Source of the DNA: a virus
Reading direction: 5' to 3' (one strand)
IMG/VR virus record: IMGVR_UViG_3300024182_000003
Span: 1 to 62,199 of that record
DNA: 62,199 nt
The notes under the pieces are model-generated. The model did not search any database. It was not told where the DNA came from and worked only from the letters and a program-made list of their open reading frames with translations. How positions within the stretch are numbered: position 1 is the first letter of the stretch; each line of letters starts with the position of its first letter. Both the position numbers and the translations under genes were made by a program. Shown in pieces: positions 42,697 to 51,098 of this stretch.

Positions 42697-44194
42697 CATC
42701 ATCATCCTTTCTCGGCGTCTTACTACTTATCGGTCGCCACAAATTGTCGAAGTGCATTATAGGTGCAGAGTAGACTACTCGATCTACTCCTGTAACTCCA
42801 TCTCGATTCTTGGCTGTAATCAGTTCGGCGATACCTTTGTTAAGATCGGTCTGATTATAAACTTCGTCTCTATAAACAAAGGTTACAACGTCACTATCCT
42901 GTTCGACAGCACCCGTATTTCTAAGGTCTGAAAGAATAGGCCGATGTCCTCCCTGTCCATCCTTACGTCTTTCACATTCTCGATTGAGTTGTACTAGCAC
43001 TATTATAGGTAGATCGAACTCGATTGAGATTTGAACTAGACCGTTTGACTTTTCCGTAGTCTCAGCAGTAAGTCCGTCACTTCGGAGTGACGCCATTAGA
43101 TCGAGATAATCTATGATCAGTAGATCAAGTTTACCGTGCTTGAGAATGAACTGTCGTACACTACTACGAATATCTAACCAAGTTTCTCCACCTGTATCAT
43201 CGATATGGATCGGCAAGTTCTCGAAAGTATCCAGGGCATCCGCTACCCGTTCCCACTCTTCTTTGTCTAAATCAGCGTGTCGTAATCTTGTGGCATTGAC
43301 TCTTGCTATAGCGGCAATATATCGTTCAACAGTTCGCTTAGCTTTCATCTCGTAAGACTTATGAAAGACAATGTAGTTCTTTTTCGCTGCATATAGACCA
43401 ACGCCAACAGCAAGAGAAGTTTTTCCCATCGAAGGTCTGCCAGCAATAGTATAGTAGCCCTGTCGTAACCCACCTAACCGTGCATCAAAATCGTTGAGTC
43501 CTGTGGGTAGGCCAATAAGAGCACCAGGATTTTCAGCACGTATTCTAAGCTCTTCTGCGAATTCATCGGCACCTTCTTTAGCTGAATAAATCCTTCCACC
43601 GCTATTGAAGGGTAATAGAGAAAGAAGTTCTGTTTGAGCGAAGGTGAGAACTTTGCCAAGGTCTTCTTCTTCGAAGCAGAGTTCAATGATTTTATTTGCG
43701 AAGGTAATGAACTGACGAAGCTGCGACTTGTCCTTGATAAGTCGTGCATAGTATTCAATAGTATCTGTTCGCGGGACTCCATCGATAAGAGAAGAGAGAT
43801 ACGATCCACCACCAATTTGCTCTAATTCTCCGAAGCGTCTTAGCTCGCCTCCAAGTGTAATCATATCGATTGGAAGTTGTTGTTCGTGTACGCTAATCAT
43901 TCTTTCAAAAATACGTCTATGTGATTCGAGAAAGAAGTCTTGCCGTCTTAAGAGTTCTATTGCTTGATCTATGATATGTCCTGATTTACCGAAGCTGTCT
44001 AGTAAGATTGCGCCCAAGACAGAACGTTCTGATTCGAGATCACTTGGTAATCCTTTTTCGAAGAATGGATCATTACCTGTAGCTCGGTTGCCTTTATAGG
44101 TAACGACCTTGCGGGTGATACTAGATGGTGGTTTGCCTTTTTTGACAACGACTCGTTTACTCTTAGTCGAAGGCTGATTTTTTTTGTTTTTCAT
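42689..44194 (-). CDS. DnaB-type replicative helicase
   Basis: 501 residues. A basic N-terminal extension (about 40 residues) precedes the DnaB N-terminal domain (LPSDLESERSVLGAILLD) and the RecA-like motor with Walker A AGRPSMGKTS (residues 251-260), Walker B LLIIDYLDLM, and the C-terminal QLNRECERRKDG and LRNTGAVEQDSD motifs. It unwinds DNA 5' to 3' at the phage fork. It is the core of the replication cluster with the initiator-like gene at 45205. The palindrome at 43076-43091 encodes Ala-Ser-Leu-Arg-Ser-Asp. Confidence 0.93.
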   Translation of the reverse strand: MKNKKNQPSTKSKRVVVKKGKPPSSITRKVVTYKGNRATGNDPFFEKGLPSDLESERSVLGAILLDSFGKSGHIIDQAIELLRRQDFFLESHRRIFERMISVHEQQLPIDMITLGGELRRFGELEQIGGGSYLSSLIDGVPRTDTIEYYARLIKDKSQLRQFITFANKIIELCFEEEDLGKVLTFAQTELLSLLPFNSGGRIYSAKEGADEFAEELRIRAENPGALIGLPTGLNDFDARLGGLRQGYYTIAGRPSMGKTSLAVGVGLYAAKKNYIVFHKSYEMKAKRTVERYIAAIARVNATRLRHADLDKEEWERVADALDTFENLPIHIDDTGGETWLDIRSSVRQFILKHGKLDLLIIDYLDLMASLRSDGLTAETTEKSNGLVQISIEFDLPIIVLVQLNRECERRKDGQGGHRPILSDLRNTGAVEQDSDVVTFVYRDEVYNQTDLNKGIAELITAKNRDGVTGVDRVVYSAPIMHFDNLWRPISSKTPRKDDDDE

Positions 44195-44435
44195 TCTTCT
44201 GTTTAGGGTCTACACTTGCATCGTTCCAGGTATTAAACTGCGTAGGATCAATAATAGTTCTCGTGACAACAACCGGAGGACGGCATCGAGGACAAGGCTT
44301 GTATATATCCTTGCCTACCTTAACGATGAATAGGTCTTTACAAAGTCGGCAATTAGGCTTTTCTTTTCTTGGCTTTGCTTTTCTTGCCAACTGTCGCAGT
44401 GCCTCTATCGCCTGACTTGTTTTTGTTTGCCTCAA
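44163..44435 (-). CDS. Zinc-ribbon mini-protein
   Basis: Open frame of 90 residues with a TTG start; the true start is uncertain. It contains CRLCKDL and CPRCRPP, a two-knuckle ribbon, in a basic protein. It lies between the DnaB gene and an Lys-rich gene, overlapping both in other frames. Probably a small nucleic-acid-binding accessory factor. Confidence 0.5.
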   Translation of the reverse strand: MRQTKTSQAIEALRQLARKAKPRKEKPNCRLCKDLFIVKVGKDIYKPCPRCRPPVVVTRTIIDPTQFNTWNDASVDPKQKNEKQKKSAFD

Positions 44436-44808
44436 GAGTCCTTCCTCGTTGAATAGCTGCTTCGATTATTTCTTTTATATCCGCATAGAATGGCCCGTCA
44501 TTTCTTCGTAATCCACTTTTGTCTTTACCACCTTCAAGTTTTACTACATTCTCACCACAATTACGGCATCTAATAAGTAGCTTTACAATACGGTATCTAT
44601 TAGTTAGCTCAGCAGCGATACTGTCAACATCTATAGGATAGTCATAAGGTCTATTAGGATAGAGTGTATCCTTTCCCTCTGCAAAGCCTTCAAGTATAAG
44701 ATAGCGTATTGGACGACGATCAAGTTCAGACTCCTTTTGTTTATTAGCGAGATTTTCTGCAAGCTGTGCTTGCTTTCGCTCTGTTTCAGTCTGCGAGTTT
44801 CTCGCCAT
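44353..44808 (-). CDS. Hypothetical Lys-rich protein with zinc knuckle
   Basis: 151 residues from the ATG eight bases after the GGAG of palindrome 44813-44828. It has a CRNCG knuckle in the middle and a Lys-rich C-terminus. Small nucleic-acid-binding protein likely. Overlaps its downstream neighbour by 83 bases. Confidence 0.5.
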   Translation of the reverse strand: MARNSQTETERKQAQLAENLANKQKESELDRRPIRYLILEGFAEGKDTLYPNRPYDYPIDVDSIAAELTNRYRIVKLLIRCRNCGENVVKLEGGKDKSGLRRNDGPFYADIKEIIEAAIQRGRTLEANKNKSGDRGTATVGKKSKAKKRKA

Positions 44809-45007
44809 CAACGTCACTCCGAGGTGACACAGGATTCAATCTACTAAACGTACTTTGAAAACAAGCTTCAGCGGAATCGAACTGAGCGTGACAGTCTTTG
44901 CACTGGTAAAGCGTATTCAGTTCTCCACCGCAATTGATACACCTAGCAGTACCGTAGTCCAATGGTACTGATATTTGATCCGAACTGTACTTGATATTAT
45001 CAGTCAT
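44786..45007 (-). CDS. Zinc-ribbon mini-protein
   Basis: 73 residues. CINCGG and CKDCHAQF form a zinc ribbon. The palindrome copy (44813-44828) lies in the coding region as Ser-Pro-Arg-Ser-Asp-Val. Translated in the compact early operon; function unknown. Confidence 0.6.
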   Translation of the reverse strand: MTDNIKYSSDQISVPLDYGTARCINCGGELNTLYQCKDCHAQFDSAEACFQSTFSRLNPVSPRSDVDGEKLAD

Positions 45008-45208
45008 CTATCTACCTCGTTGAGTAATACTAACGTTCACATAATCCTGTATTGCTTTACGTTCGTTAGCACCTAAATGAGTTTCTTTTGCGATTACGTT
45101 TCCAGTTAACGTCATTACTATGACTTCTCGAACTGTTACTTGATCAAGAAGTAATAATTCACAGGAAACGTTTGGGTCTTCAGGAATAACGATGACTTTA
45201 TATTTCAT
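45008..45208 (-). CDS. Hypothetical beta-rich protein
   Basis: 66 residues from the ATG at 45208, which has AAAGGAG before it; a longer frame upstream has no support. Strand-rich first half (YKVIVIPEDP, then LLLLDQVTV). It overlaps the initiator-like gene by 4 bases. Family unknown. Confidence 0.55.
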   Translation of the reverse strand: MKYKVIVIPEDPNVSCELLLLDQVTVREVIVMTLTGNVIAKETHLGANERKAIQDYVNVSITQRGR

Positions 45209-46182
45209 AGGTCTCCTTTTTTCGGAGGTTGTCCATTGAGATGTTGCTTGCAAAACGACACGTAGGAACCCCAATGTTTCAGAATTGTTTCCGGTGATGG
45301 TGGATCAAACGGCCTGCCCGAGCTTGTCTTAGATGTCCACCAAACTCCAAATCCGATAATCAACTTGTTGATATCTTCATCGGACTTGCTCGTATATAAG
45401 CTTCGTATTCGACTTTCTGTGCGTCCAATTCTTGATCCTGTGCCTGAAGGTGCGATTTCAAGATAGATCGCTGATGCCTCAACGATAGCATCAAAAACTA
45501 GATTTCGCTCCCTTTTCTTCTTCGGAGATTTCGCGGCCTCTTTATTAACTATGCTAGATTGTTGAGATGAAGTTTCATTATCTTTTACTACTTTATAGTC
45601 GAATAACTCATCATCCTGGTGTGGCACGATAGTTGCTCTTATATTATTATTACTAGTAGAAGATTTGTTATCTTCGGTATTTGTAATGTTAGAGTCTTGT
45701 ATAAATGCCCTATATCTCTCGGTGCAAAATATCGATTTAAGAAAAGTCTCTTTTTCATTTTCATCGAGGTCTTCGAAAACCTCAATTGCTGAATTTACGT
45801 CCATTTCTCGCTCTGTCACTTTGAAGTGACGGGCCTCTTCAATTAAAAGATCGGCTATAGTATCAAGGTGAAGCTTTAGATTTCGATGTTGACTTTTTTT
45901 TGCTGAATCTACTTGTAGTAATTGGCTTGTAATAAATCTGCGATTCATTGCTTTAATGGTTGGCTTCCGTAAACCGCTATCCTCTGCTAGTTTCGTTAAG
46001 GTGTAGCTAAACCACCCTCGAATATTCGTTGCTTTACTTTGTTTGAGTAGTAGGGTCATTATAACAGCGGCGTCAGCACTACCCCCCAAGATTCGAATCA
46101 ACGCCGGAGAAACGGAAATGTTTTCTTCAGCGTAAGTGTATAGGACTGCCTTATGTTTATCCGAAAGCTCGTTCCAGGACAT
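45205..46182 (-). CDS. Replication-initiator-like winged-helix protein
   Basis: 325 residues. The first ~110 residues resemble a winged-helix primosomal domain (sequence LSDKHKAVLYTYAEE, then TLTKLAEDSGLRKPTIKAM). A Ser/Asn-rich linker is followed by a second helical domain ending in a hydrophobic helix with WGSYVSFCKQ. DnaD- or initiator-type proteins of phages are built this way and load the helicase at the origin. A palindrome copy (45815-45830) encodes Arg-His-Phe-Lys-Val-Thr. Its promoter is at 46235-46263. Confidence 0.6.
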   Translation of the reverse strand: MSWNELSDKHKAVLYTYAEENISVSPALIRILGGSADAAVIMTLLLKQSKATNIRGWFSYTLTKLAEDSGLRKPTIKAMNRRFITSQLLQVDSAKKSQHRNLKLHLDTIADLLIEEARHFKVTEREMDVNSAIEVFEDLDENEKETFLKSIFCTERYRAFIQDSNITNTEDNKSSTSNNNIRATIVPHQDDELFDYKVVKDNETSSQQSSIVNKEAAKSPKKKRERNLVFDAIVEASAIYLEIAPSGTGSRIGRTESRIRSLYTSKSDEDINKLIIGFGVWWTSKTSSGRPFDPPSPETILKHWGSYVSFCKQHLNGQPPKKGDL

Positions 46183-46234
46183 TTATCTATAACACCGTAT
46201 ATGAATCTAAAAGACACTGCTTAAGCCCTTCAGT

Positions 46235-46263
46235 ATTGTAACCGAAAAACCTAACCAAGTCAA
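46235..46263 (-). promoter_or_regulatory. Leftward promoter for the replication genes
   Basis: On the minus strand TTGACT (46258-46263) and TACAAT (46235-46240) are 17 bp apart. It lies between the terminator of the upstream gene and the 46182 start, so it gives the replication genes separate transcription. Confidence 0.8.
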
Positions 46264-46281
46264 TATGTGGCCGAGTATAAG

Positions 46282-46315
46282 AAAAAGGCTGCGACCGTTG
46301 CATTACGTCGCAGCC
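46282..46315 (-). terminator. Rho-independent terminator for the 46347 gene
   Basis: Minus-strand stem GGCTGCGAC / GTCGCAGCC (46307-46315 with 46287-46295) with an 11-base loop, followed by five T residues (46286-46282). The promoter for the next transcription unit lies directly downstream. Confidence 0.9.
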
Positions 46316-46346
46316 CAATGTCACTTCGGAGTGATCTTTGTGTGGA

Positions 46347-47639
46347 TCACATTGGAGGTTCTTCGTCAGCTTTCTTGCCTTTCTTTGCGGGAGGCTTTGG
46401 GATTGATGCTTCCTTCTTTTTCCCGATTGGCTCTTTACCCTCTCGAACGCGCTTGGCTTTCTTGAGGATGTCTTGAGCTTTCTTTTGAGATTCCTTGGCG
46501 GTCTCTTCAAGTTTCGAAGCTGCCTCAGTTCTCTTTTGCTCTTCGCTGATCTTAGTGACTCGTTCCTTGATCTTAGCCTTGATTGTTGCCGGGTCTGAGA
46601 TATTCTTCTTGGGGCTATCAAGCATCTTGACATAGGCTGCCCGTTCTCCTTCTGGTAGTTTCTCCGCAGCCTTGATCACTGAATCTCTTACTTTCTTCAG
46701 TGCGTTAGCCTTCTTAGTCTCAGCAGCAATCTCTGTCAGACGAGCTTTGACGAGTTCCTTGATTTCGTCAAGGTCAGTTCCTTCCTTGTCGGCCATCTTT
46801 GCGTACTTGGCTTGTTCATCGGCAGGGAGTTTCTTGACGACTGTTGTAATGGCGTCTTGTCTTGCCTTCTCGTCAACTTCGTCTGCGTAATCAGGATCGA
46901 TGTGGTACTTCTTGGCGTGTGCCCACTCTTTGTCCAGGAATTGAGAATACGCCAAGGCACCTTCGTCTGCTTCTTTGCCCCTGATTGTAACGTGAAGTGG
47001 ATCATAGATTCTGTCACCACGTTCACGTTCGTATCCTGGGCCTTTCGAAAACTCTCTTACTTCCTTAGCTAGGCGTTCAACAGTCCACGTCTTGCCTTTA
47101 TCCTTACCTTCCTTGTCGCCGGCGATTGCATCCTTGATGAATTTCTTGATCTGCGGCTTTTCAAGGGAAGTGAGTTTTCGGAAGTGTGAGAATGTGAGAA
47201 GTGGCTTACGTGTTTCAGGATCAAGAGCGAGTTCTCGAAGCTCGTGAGGAATCTTATTTCCCACGCTATTCATATTTCTGAGAGTCGCAGGGTCTTTACC
47301 TGAGATCGCAGCCGCTTGGTGATACTTCTCTCTGTAGGTGAATTGACCGTAGTTGAGGTAATCAACCCACGCCCACTCCATTGCATCATCTGCTACCGTA
47401 AGATCGTTCCCTATCTGTTCATACTCTTCGAAGGGCATATCCTTCTTCATCAACAAGCCTACAGGTGTCAATACTACGTTCTTATCCTTGGCAAGTGATG
47501 CGAAAGAGTTTCTTGTTGCGATAGCATTTGGTGGTATTTCACCTTCCAGGAATTGAGGTTCGGCTATTACCTTGGCTTTCTTCTTGGTTTTTACCTTACC
47601 TTCTTCTTCGTCTTTTGTTACTACTTTTTTCTTCGCCAT
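46347..47639 (-). CDS. Large Lys-rich DNA-binding protein, ParB/KorB-like middle
   Basis: 430 residues. Basic ends, and a central region with AWVDYLNYGQFTYREKYHQAA, then LRNMNSVGNKIP and LTFSHFRKLTSLEKPQ. This arrangement of two helical segments before a conserved Ser-His resembles the helix-turn-helix domain of KorB/ParB-type proteins. A long charged helical C-terminus (residues 260-430) looks like a coiled coil. It is a good candidate for binding the 46 dispersed palindromes, but that is an inference. A terminator follows the gene. Confidence 0.5.
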   Translation of the reverse strand: MAKKKVVTKDEEEGKVKTKKKAKVIAEPQFLEGEIPPNAIATRNSFASLAKDKNVVLTPVGLLMKKDMPFEEYEQIGNDLTVADDAMEWAWVDYLNYGQFTYREKYHQAAAISGKDPATLRNMNSVGNKIPHELRELALDPETRKPLLTFSHFRKLTSLEKPQIKKFIKDAIAGDKEGKDKGKTWTVERLAKEVREFSKGPGYERERGDRIYDPLHVTIRGKEADEGALAYSQFLDKEWAHAKKYHIDPDYADEVDEKARQDAITTVVKKLPADEQAKYAKMADKEGTDLDEIKELVKARLTEIAAETKKANALKKVRDSVIKAAEKLPEGERAAYVKMLDSPKKNISDPATIKAKIKERVTKISEEQKRTEAASKLEETAKESQKKAQDILKKAKRVREGKEPIGKKKEASIPKPPAKKGKKADEEPPM

Positions 47640-48022
47640 ATCCTATCCTTTCCTGACATACCAGAATTGACGGTGATAGTCAGTGTTCCGAGGTTAACTG
47701 CTTTATCACTCTGAAGTGACATTGAACTATCCATAACATCCATTCTACCTAACTGGTCTGAGGTGTCAAGCTCAAAAGTGAGGATTTCAAGTTGTAGGCA
47801 AAAAATATAGAGTTTTAGATGATCTTCCCTTAATCCACCCCAGGTAGCAGCTTCAGGATTGAAGATAGTGGCGAAAGCTTTGATATGCTCAACAAGTAAG
47901 GTCTCTTCGTTGTAATCCAGGATTCCGTCAGTTCTAAAAGACGGGTGTTTTAGCATCCATAAATGGAGTTGCAACTTACGAGCCTTTTCTATTAGCTGTC
48001 TTTTTGTTTTTGTGATTTTCAT
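47621..48022 (-). CDS. Hypothetical helical protein
   Basis: 133 residues from the ATG at 48022. Helical, with a palindrome copy (47705-47720) in the coding region as Ser-Leu-Gln-Ser-Asp-Lys. Overlaps its neighbours on both sides. Family unknown. Confidence 0.5.
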   Translation of the reverse strand: MKITKTKRQLIEKARKLQLHLWMLKHPSFRTDGILDYNEETLLVEHIKAFATIFNPEAATWGGLREDHLKLYIFCLQLEILTFELDTSDQLGRMDVMDSSMSLQSDKAVNLGTLTITVNSGMSGKDRIWRRKK

Positions 48023-48245
48023 AAGGAACCTGAGCCGCGCTTCTTCCGATATGGGCTGCTTGTAGCCATTCGATTGCATCACTAGTGCAGTCGGTTACGA
48101 TAAAGTTACCATACGGCCCTGATCCTTTATCAATGCCTAAGCAGAATCCTTGTTCTTCGCAAAACTTCGATAGATCGTTTAGGAACTTATCAATGTCTGG
48201 TCTAATGATTCGTTTTTCGTGAAGATAAGAATATCTGGCTGGCAT
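47976..48245 (-). CDS. Hypothetical protein
   Basis: 89 residues from an ATG with AAGGA before it. Basic first half, Cys-containing middle, Lys/Arg tail. It overlaps its downstream neighbour by 47 bases. Function unknown. Confidence 0.55.
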   Translation of the reverse strand: MPARYSYLHEKRIIRPDIDKFLNDLSKFCEEQGFCLGIDKGSGPYGNFIVTDCTSDAIEWLQAAHIGRSAAQVPYENHKNKKTANRKGS

Positions 48246-48533
48246 TTATTCTTCCTTACGATTTAGCTTTGTTCTAAATCCAACTGCACTTGGATGTAAG
48301 CAACGACCTGTCATAGCCGGACAAGAACAACTTCCTGTTATGACATCTACGTTGTATCTTTGTCCACCTTCTTTGCTTAAGACAGACCATAAGTTTTTCG
48401 TACCCGGAATAGGCTTTGCTGTAATAGCGTAAACTAGAAATTCGAGTATCCTATCGTCTCTTTTGCAAAATGGTTTAGCGAGTTTTAGGAGTTTATAGAA
48501 AGCTTCTTCTTCTTTAGCTTTTAGCTCGATCAT
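48246..48533 (-). CDS. SWIM-type zinc-finger protein
   Basis: 95 residues. The C-terminal half reads CSCPAMTGRCLHPSAVG, the CxC...CxH pattern of SWIM zinc fingers, with a helical N-terminal half. SWIM domains bind DNA or protein and occur in recombination-linked proteins. It is the second gene of the leftward operon. Confidence 0.65.
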   Translation of the reverse strand: MIELKAKEEEAFYKLLKLAKPFCKRDDRILEFLVYAITAKPIPGTKNLWSVLSKEGGQRYNVDVITGSCSCPAMTGRCLHPSAVGFRTKLNRKEE

Positions 48534-48843
48534 TTTTACTCGGTCTACCTACTGGACGTTTGTTCTTATTGAATCTGTCCAGTGTAGATTGATAGAAATA
48601 GATTCTTCGCTTGGCTGTATCGCGTCTATCAATAGTGAGGTTCTTTGCTATATAGACGTGATACTTCAATGCAGCCATTGATGGGAGTTCGCAGTAATCA
48701 ACTGCTTCTGCTGACGTGAATTGTCTTTGTCTAGGTTCCATTTGTTCGGTTCGTCCTTTTCTTGAGATCGTTGACATAGCGAGGTTTTTTTGGTAGAATC
48801 TTCTTGGCTCGCCGGTAGGTTGAACCGTCATTGAACCTAACAC
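48514..48843 (-). CDS. HTH protein, first gene of the leftward operon
   Basis: 109 residues from a GTG nine bases after AGGAG; an internal ATG at 48741 would give a shorter protein. The segment from FTSAEAVDYCELPSMAALKYH onward reads like a MerR/Xis-type helix-turn-helix, followed by YQSTLDRFNKNKRPVGRPS. Arg/Lys-rich at the end. As the first product of the leftward promoter, it is a candidate regulator. The palindrome 48870-48885 lies between the promoter and this gene. Confidence 0.55.
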   Translation of the reverse strand: MLGSMTVQPTGEPRRFYQKNLAMSTISRKGRTEQMEPRQRQFTSAEAVDYCELPSMAALKYHVYIAKNLTIDRRDTAKRRIYFYQSTLDRFNKNKRPVGRPSKNDRAKS

Positions 48844-48900
48844 TTTGCTGTACTCCTAAAAGTTACTTCATCACTTTGAAGTGACATTGCATAGTTAGGA

Positions 48901-48929
48901 TTATAGCAAAGTATGTTTTTATAGTCAAC
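48901..48929 (-). promoter_or_regulatory. Strong leftward early promoter
   Basis: On the minus strand TTGACT (48924-48929) and a perfect TATAAT (48901-48906) are 17 bp apart, with an extended TG motif. The palindrome copy 48870-48885 lies about ten bases downstream of the predicted start, an operator-like position. It serves the leftward early block. Confidence 0.88.
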
Positions 48930-48946
48930 TGCTAGCGAGCTGCCTT

Positions 48947-48955
48947 GATATAAAG
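48947..48955 (+). promoter_or_regulatory. Rightward promoter with extended -10
   Basis: TGATATAAA on the plus strand with no good -35. A palindrome copy (48981-48996) lies about 20 bases downstream of the predicted start. Together with the leftward promoter it forms a back-to-back pair within 55 bp. Confidence 0.6.
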
Positions 48956-49064
48956 ATCGGGGAAACTTAGCCCAAACAGTGTCACTCTGAAGTGATGCTA
49001 AGCAACTTTTTGACTTAACATTCTCTCGGTGTTCTCAAGCCGAGATTCGAAGGAGATGACTTTT

Positions 49065-49148
49065 ATGGCTAAAGCAAAAAAGACCGCTAAGAAAAAGAAG
49101 AAAGGCGCAGTTGGCAAAAAGAAGGGTGGTGGCGGTCGCACTGGATAA
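49065..49148 (+). CDS. 27-residue Lys/Gly-rich protein
   Basis: Starts nine bases after AAGGAG. Half of its residues are Lys, Gly or Arg. It is the first rightward gene. Its composition suggests an RNA- or DNA-binding peptide, possibly non-specific. One of three very basic micro-proteins in this region (with 52325 and 55994). Confidence 0.6.
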   Translation: MAKAKKTAKKKKKGAVGKKKGGGGRTG

Positions 49149-49215
49149 TCCCTTCCGGTAAAACAGATGAGGGATTCTATCTGTCGCGGGTAGAGTCCCT
49201 CGTTTGGTGTCTATT

Positions 49216-49908
49216 ATGGACGTATTAGCAGATTGTATTCAAAGGCTTGAAGTAGTGGCTAAGCGCACTGAGGGTAAGTTACTTGTGTCTTATTCTGGCG
49301 GAAAAGATAGTCTTGCAATTCTTGATATAGCTAGTCGAATCTTTGATCATATTGAATGCTTCTTTATGTACTTCCTGCCTGATATGCAATGCGTTCAACC
49401 GATGCTGAAGTTCGCCGAAGAAAACTATAAAGTTACAATTCATCAGTATCCGCATTGGGCTCTAGCTGTGTCACTTCGAGAAGGTATTTTTTGTGACAGT
49501 TATTATACTCTTGCTTCTCTTGATTGGTCATTGAAGGATATTTATACGCTTGTTGTTGACGATACTGAGATTCCTGCAATAGCTGTTGGTGCTAGGCGTA
49601 AAGAATCTCAGTGGCGTAGACGTACTATTAAGCAGATGGCGAAAATTAAGGAGGTTGTTTATCCTATTGAGAATTGGACAAAGCTCGATGTTATTGGATA
49701 TTTGAAGAGACGTGGATTACCTGTACCAAGATTAGATAAAGATGATCGCAGTGGTGTTGGCTTGTCGCCGGATCATATTCTTTGGTTGTATAAGCATTGG
49801 CCTCAAGATTACGCGAAGATAGTAAAGCGGTTTCCTTATATCGAAGCTGTGATTTGGAGAGAGAGATTCTATGGCGAAAGCGAAAAAGTCAGCGTCACCT
49901 CAGAGTGA
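49216..49908 (+). CDS. PAPS-reductase-like (PP-loop) protein
   Basis: 230 residues from the ATG at 49216. LVSYSGGKDSLAIL (about residues 21-34) is the PP-loop ATP-pyrophosphatase motif of the PAPS reductase/DndC family. AIAVGARRKESQWRR and a PIENWTKLDVIGYL segment follow, as in relatives of this group. It activates a substrate by adenylation in sulfur transfer or related chemistry. The gene ends Val-Thr-Ser-Glu-stop in the palindrome 49894-49909, and the ParB-like gene overlaps it by 38 bases, so the two are a unit. Confidence 0.85.
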   Translation: MDVLADCIQRLEVVAKRTEGKLLVSYSGGKDSLAILDIASRIFDHIECFFMYFLPDMQCVQPMLKFAEENYKVTIHQYPHWALAVSLREGIFCDSYYTLASLDWSLKDIYTLVVDDTEIPAIAVGARRKESQWRRRTIKQMAKIKEVVYPIENWTKLDVIGYLKRRGLPVPRLDKDDRSGVGLSPDHILWLYKHWPQDYAKIVKRFPYIEAVIWRERFYGESEKVSVTSE

Positions 49909-50608
49909 CACTGCTACTATATTTGACAATTATGTGATTGTCGAGATATATCGATCTGAGGCAAAGAATGCTCCCTATAATCCTCGTATCCTTTCTGCTT
50001 CTGCGCGAGAGAAATTACAAAAAGGGATTGATAAGTTTAAGTTATTAGGCCCACCGATTTGGAACCGAAAGACTGGAAATATTGTAGGTGGTCATCAGCG
50101 TCTTTCTATTTTAGACAGTCTTGCCGGTACAAAAGATTATCGATTAAAGGTTGCTGCTGTTGAGTTAAACGACAAACAAGAACGAGAAGCGAATATCTTA
50201 TTGAACAATCCTAATGCTCAGGGCGATTGGGATATCGAGAAACTTGGTGATTTACTTAAAGACCCTGAGATCGATATCGCTGGTACTGGATTTGGACTAG
50301 CTGATATTTACCGAATGTTTGGTGATGCACCGTTTCTTGATTCTGCCGAAAGAGCGGAAACTTTAGCTGCTGAGTTAAGGGAAGCTCGTGAACGTTGGGA
50401 AAAGATTACAAGTGCTGCGCAGGAAGAAGCTAGCGAAGAGTTTTATATCGTTGTGATCTTTGAGGACGGTAAGAAATTGATGAAGTTCTTTAAGATATTA
50501 GGACTTGAAGCTAATCGTTATCAGGATGCGCGAGATATTATACGTCACTTTCCAAAAGCTCTTCAGCCGTCGTTCGAATTGACTCCAAAGAAAGCTTCAA
50601 AAAAGTGA
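49871..50608 (+). CDS. ParB-like nuclease-domain protein
   Basis: 245 residues. Residues 35-110 form the ParB/sulfiredoxin-like domain: NAPYNPRILSASAREKLQKGI, then the signature NIVGGHQRL. The remaining ~120 residues are helical. It overlaps the PAPS-reductase-like gene and carries a palindrome copy in its first codons. PP-loop and ParB pairs (IbrA/IbrB-type) occur in prophages and mobile elements. What the pair does here is unknown. Confidence 0.8.
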   Translation: MAKAKKSASPQSDTATIFDNYVIVEIYRSEAKNAPYNPRILSASAREKLQKGIDKFKLLGPPIWNRKTGNIVGGHQRLSILDSLAGTKDYRLKVAAVELNDKQEREANILLNNPNAQGDWDIEKLGDLLKDPEIDIAGTGFGLADIYRMFGDAPFLDSAERAETLAAELREARERWEKITSAAQEEASEEFYIVVIFEDGKKLMKFFKILGLEANRYQDARDIIRHFPKALQPSFELTPKKASKK

Positions 50609-51058
50609 GTCCTGCGTCACTTCAGAGTTACGTTCAGGTAATGGATAGGCGTTGTATTCTTGAGAGTTTCTTTCGATTGCTTTTTGAAGGTCTGATGCGA
50701 ATACATAGTGGTCTCGATAGATATGTGCGATATCTACTTCCGGTAGAAGTTGAACTGCAATCTCGTGATGTCTATGACATTCGCCAGGAGCTTCTTCGAG
50801 GCATAACAGCAGTAGGTTCATTTGTTGATGTTCTCGGAGAAAATCTAATCCGGTTTGTTGAACTTGTTGGCCTCCTAGCTGCGGCATTGATATGTACTGT
50901 TCTTGAATGACTCTTTGTAAGTTGTAGAGTGAGAATTCAGGATTGCGGGAATAAGGCGAGCGCCTAGTGTCGATAAGCAGGTCAATATCGAGATGAGAAA
51001 TTATTCGGTTAAGGGATTCGGCTCTAGACAATCGTTGATATCCTATGCTCCAAATCAT
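50597..51058 (-). CDS. DUF488-family protein
   Basis: 153 residues on the opposite strand to its neighbours. It starts MIWSIGYQRLSRAESL, as typical DUF488 members do, and ends with LLCLEEAPGECHRHHEIA, the Cys/Glu/Cys-His signature of the family. The ATG at 51058 lies seven bases after a TATAAT box, so it is probably translated from a leaderless message. The reversed orientation and own promoter mark it as an inserted gene. A role in sulfur or redox chemistry with the neighbouring PP-loop gene is a hypothesis. Confidence 0.85.
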   Translation of the reverse strand: MIWSIGYQRLSRAESLNRIISHLDIDLLIDTRRSPYSRNPEFSLYNLQRVIQEQYISMPQLGGQQVQQTGLDFLREHQQMNLLLLCLEEAPGECHRHHEIAVQLLPEVDIAHIYRDHYVFASDLQKAIERNSQEYNAYPLPERNSEVTQDSLF

Positions 51059-51065
51059 AGGACTC

Positions 51066-51094
51066 ATTATATCACGAATATTGAGGATTGACAA
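51066..51094 (-). promoter_or_regulatory. Promoter for a leaderless DUF488 message
   Basis: On the minus strand TTGTCA (51089-51094) and TATAAT (51066-51071) are 17 bp apart, with extended TGA before the -10. Seven bases separate the -10 from the ATG at 51058. Confidence 0.88.
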
Positions 51095-51098
51095 GATT

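Noticed and set aside
46187-46633. 148-codon frame on the minus strand
   Set aside because: It lies antiphase inside the 46347-47639 gene and across its terminator, with Arg/Lys/Ser-rich composition typical of a shadow of a Lys-rich gene.
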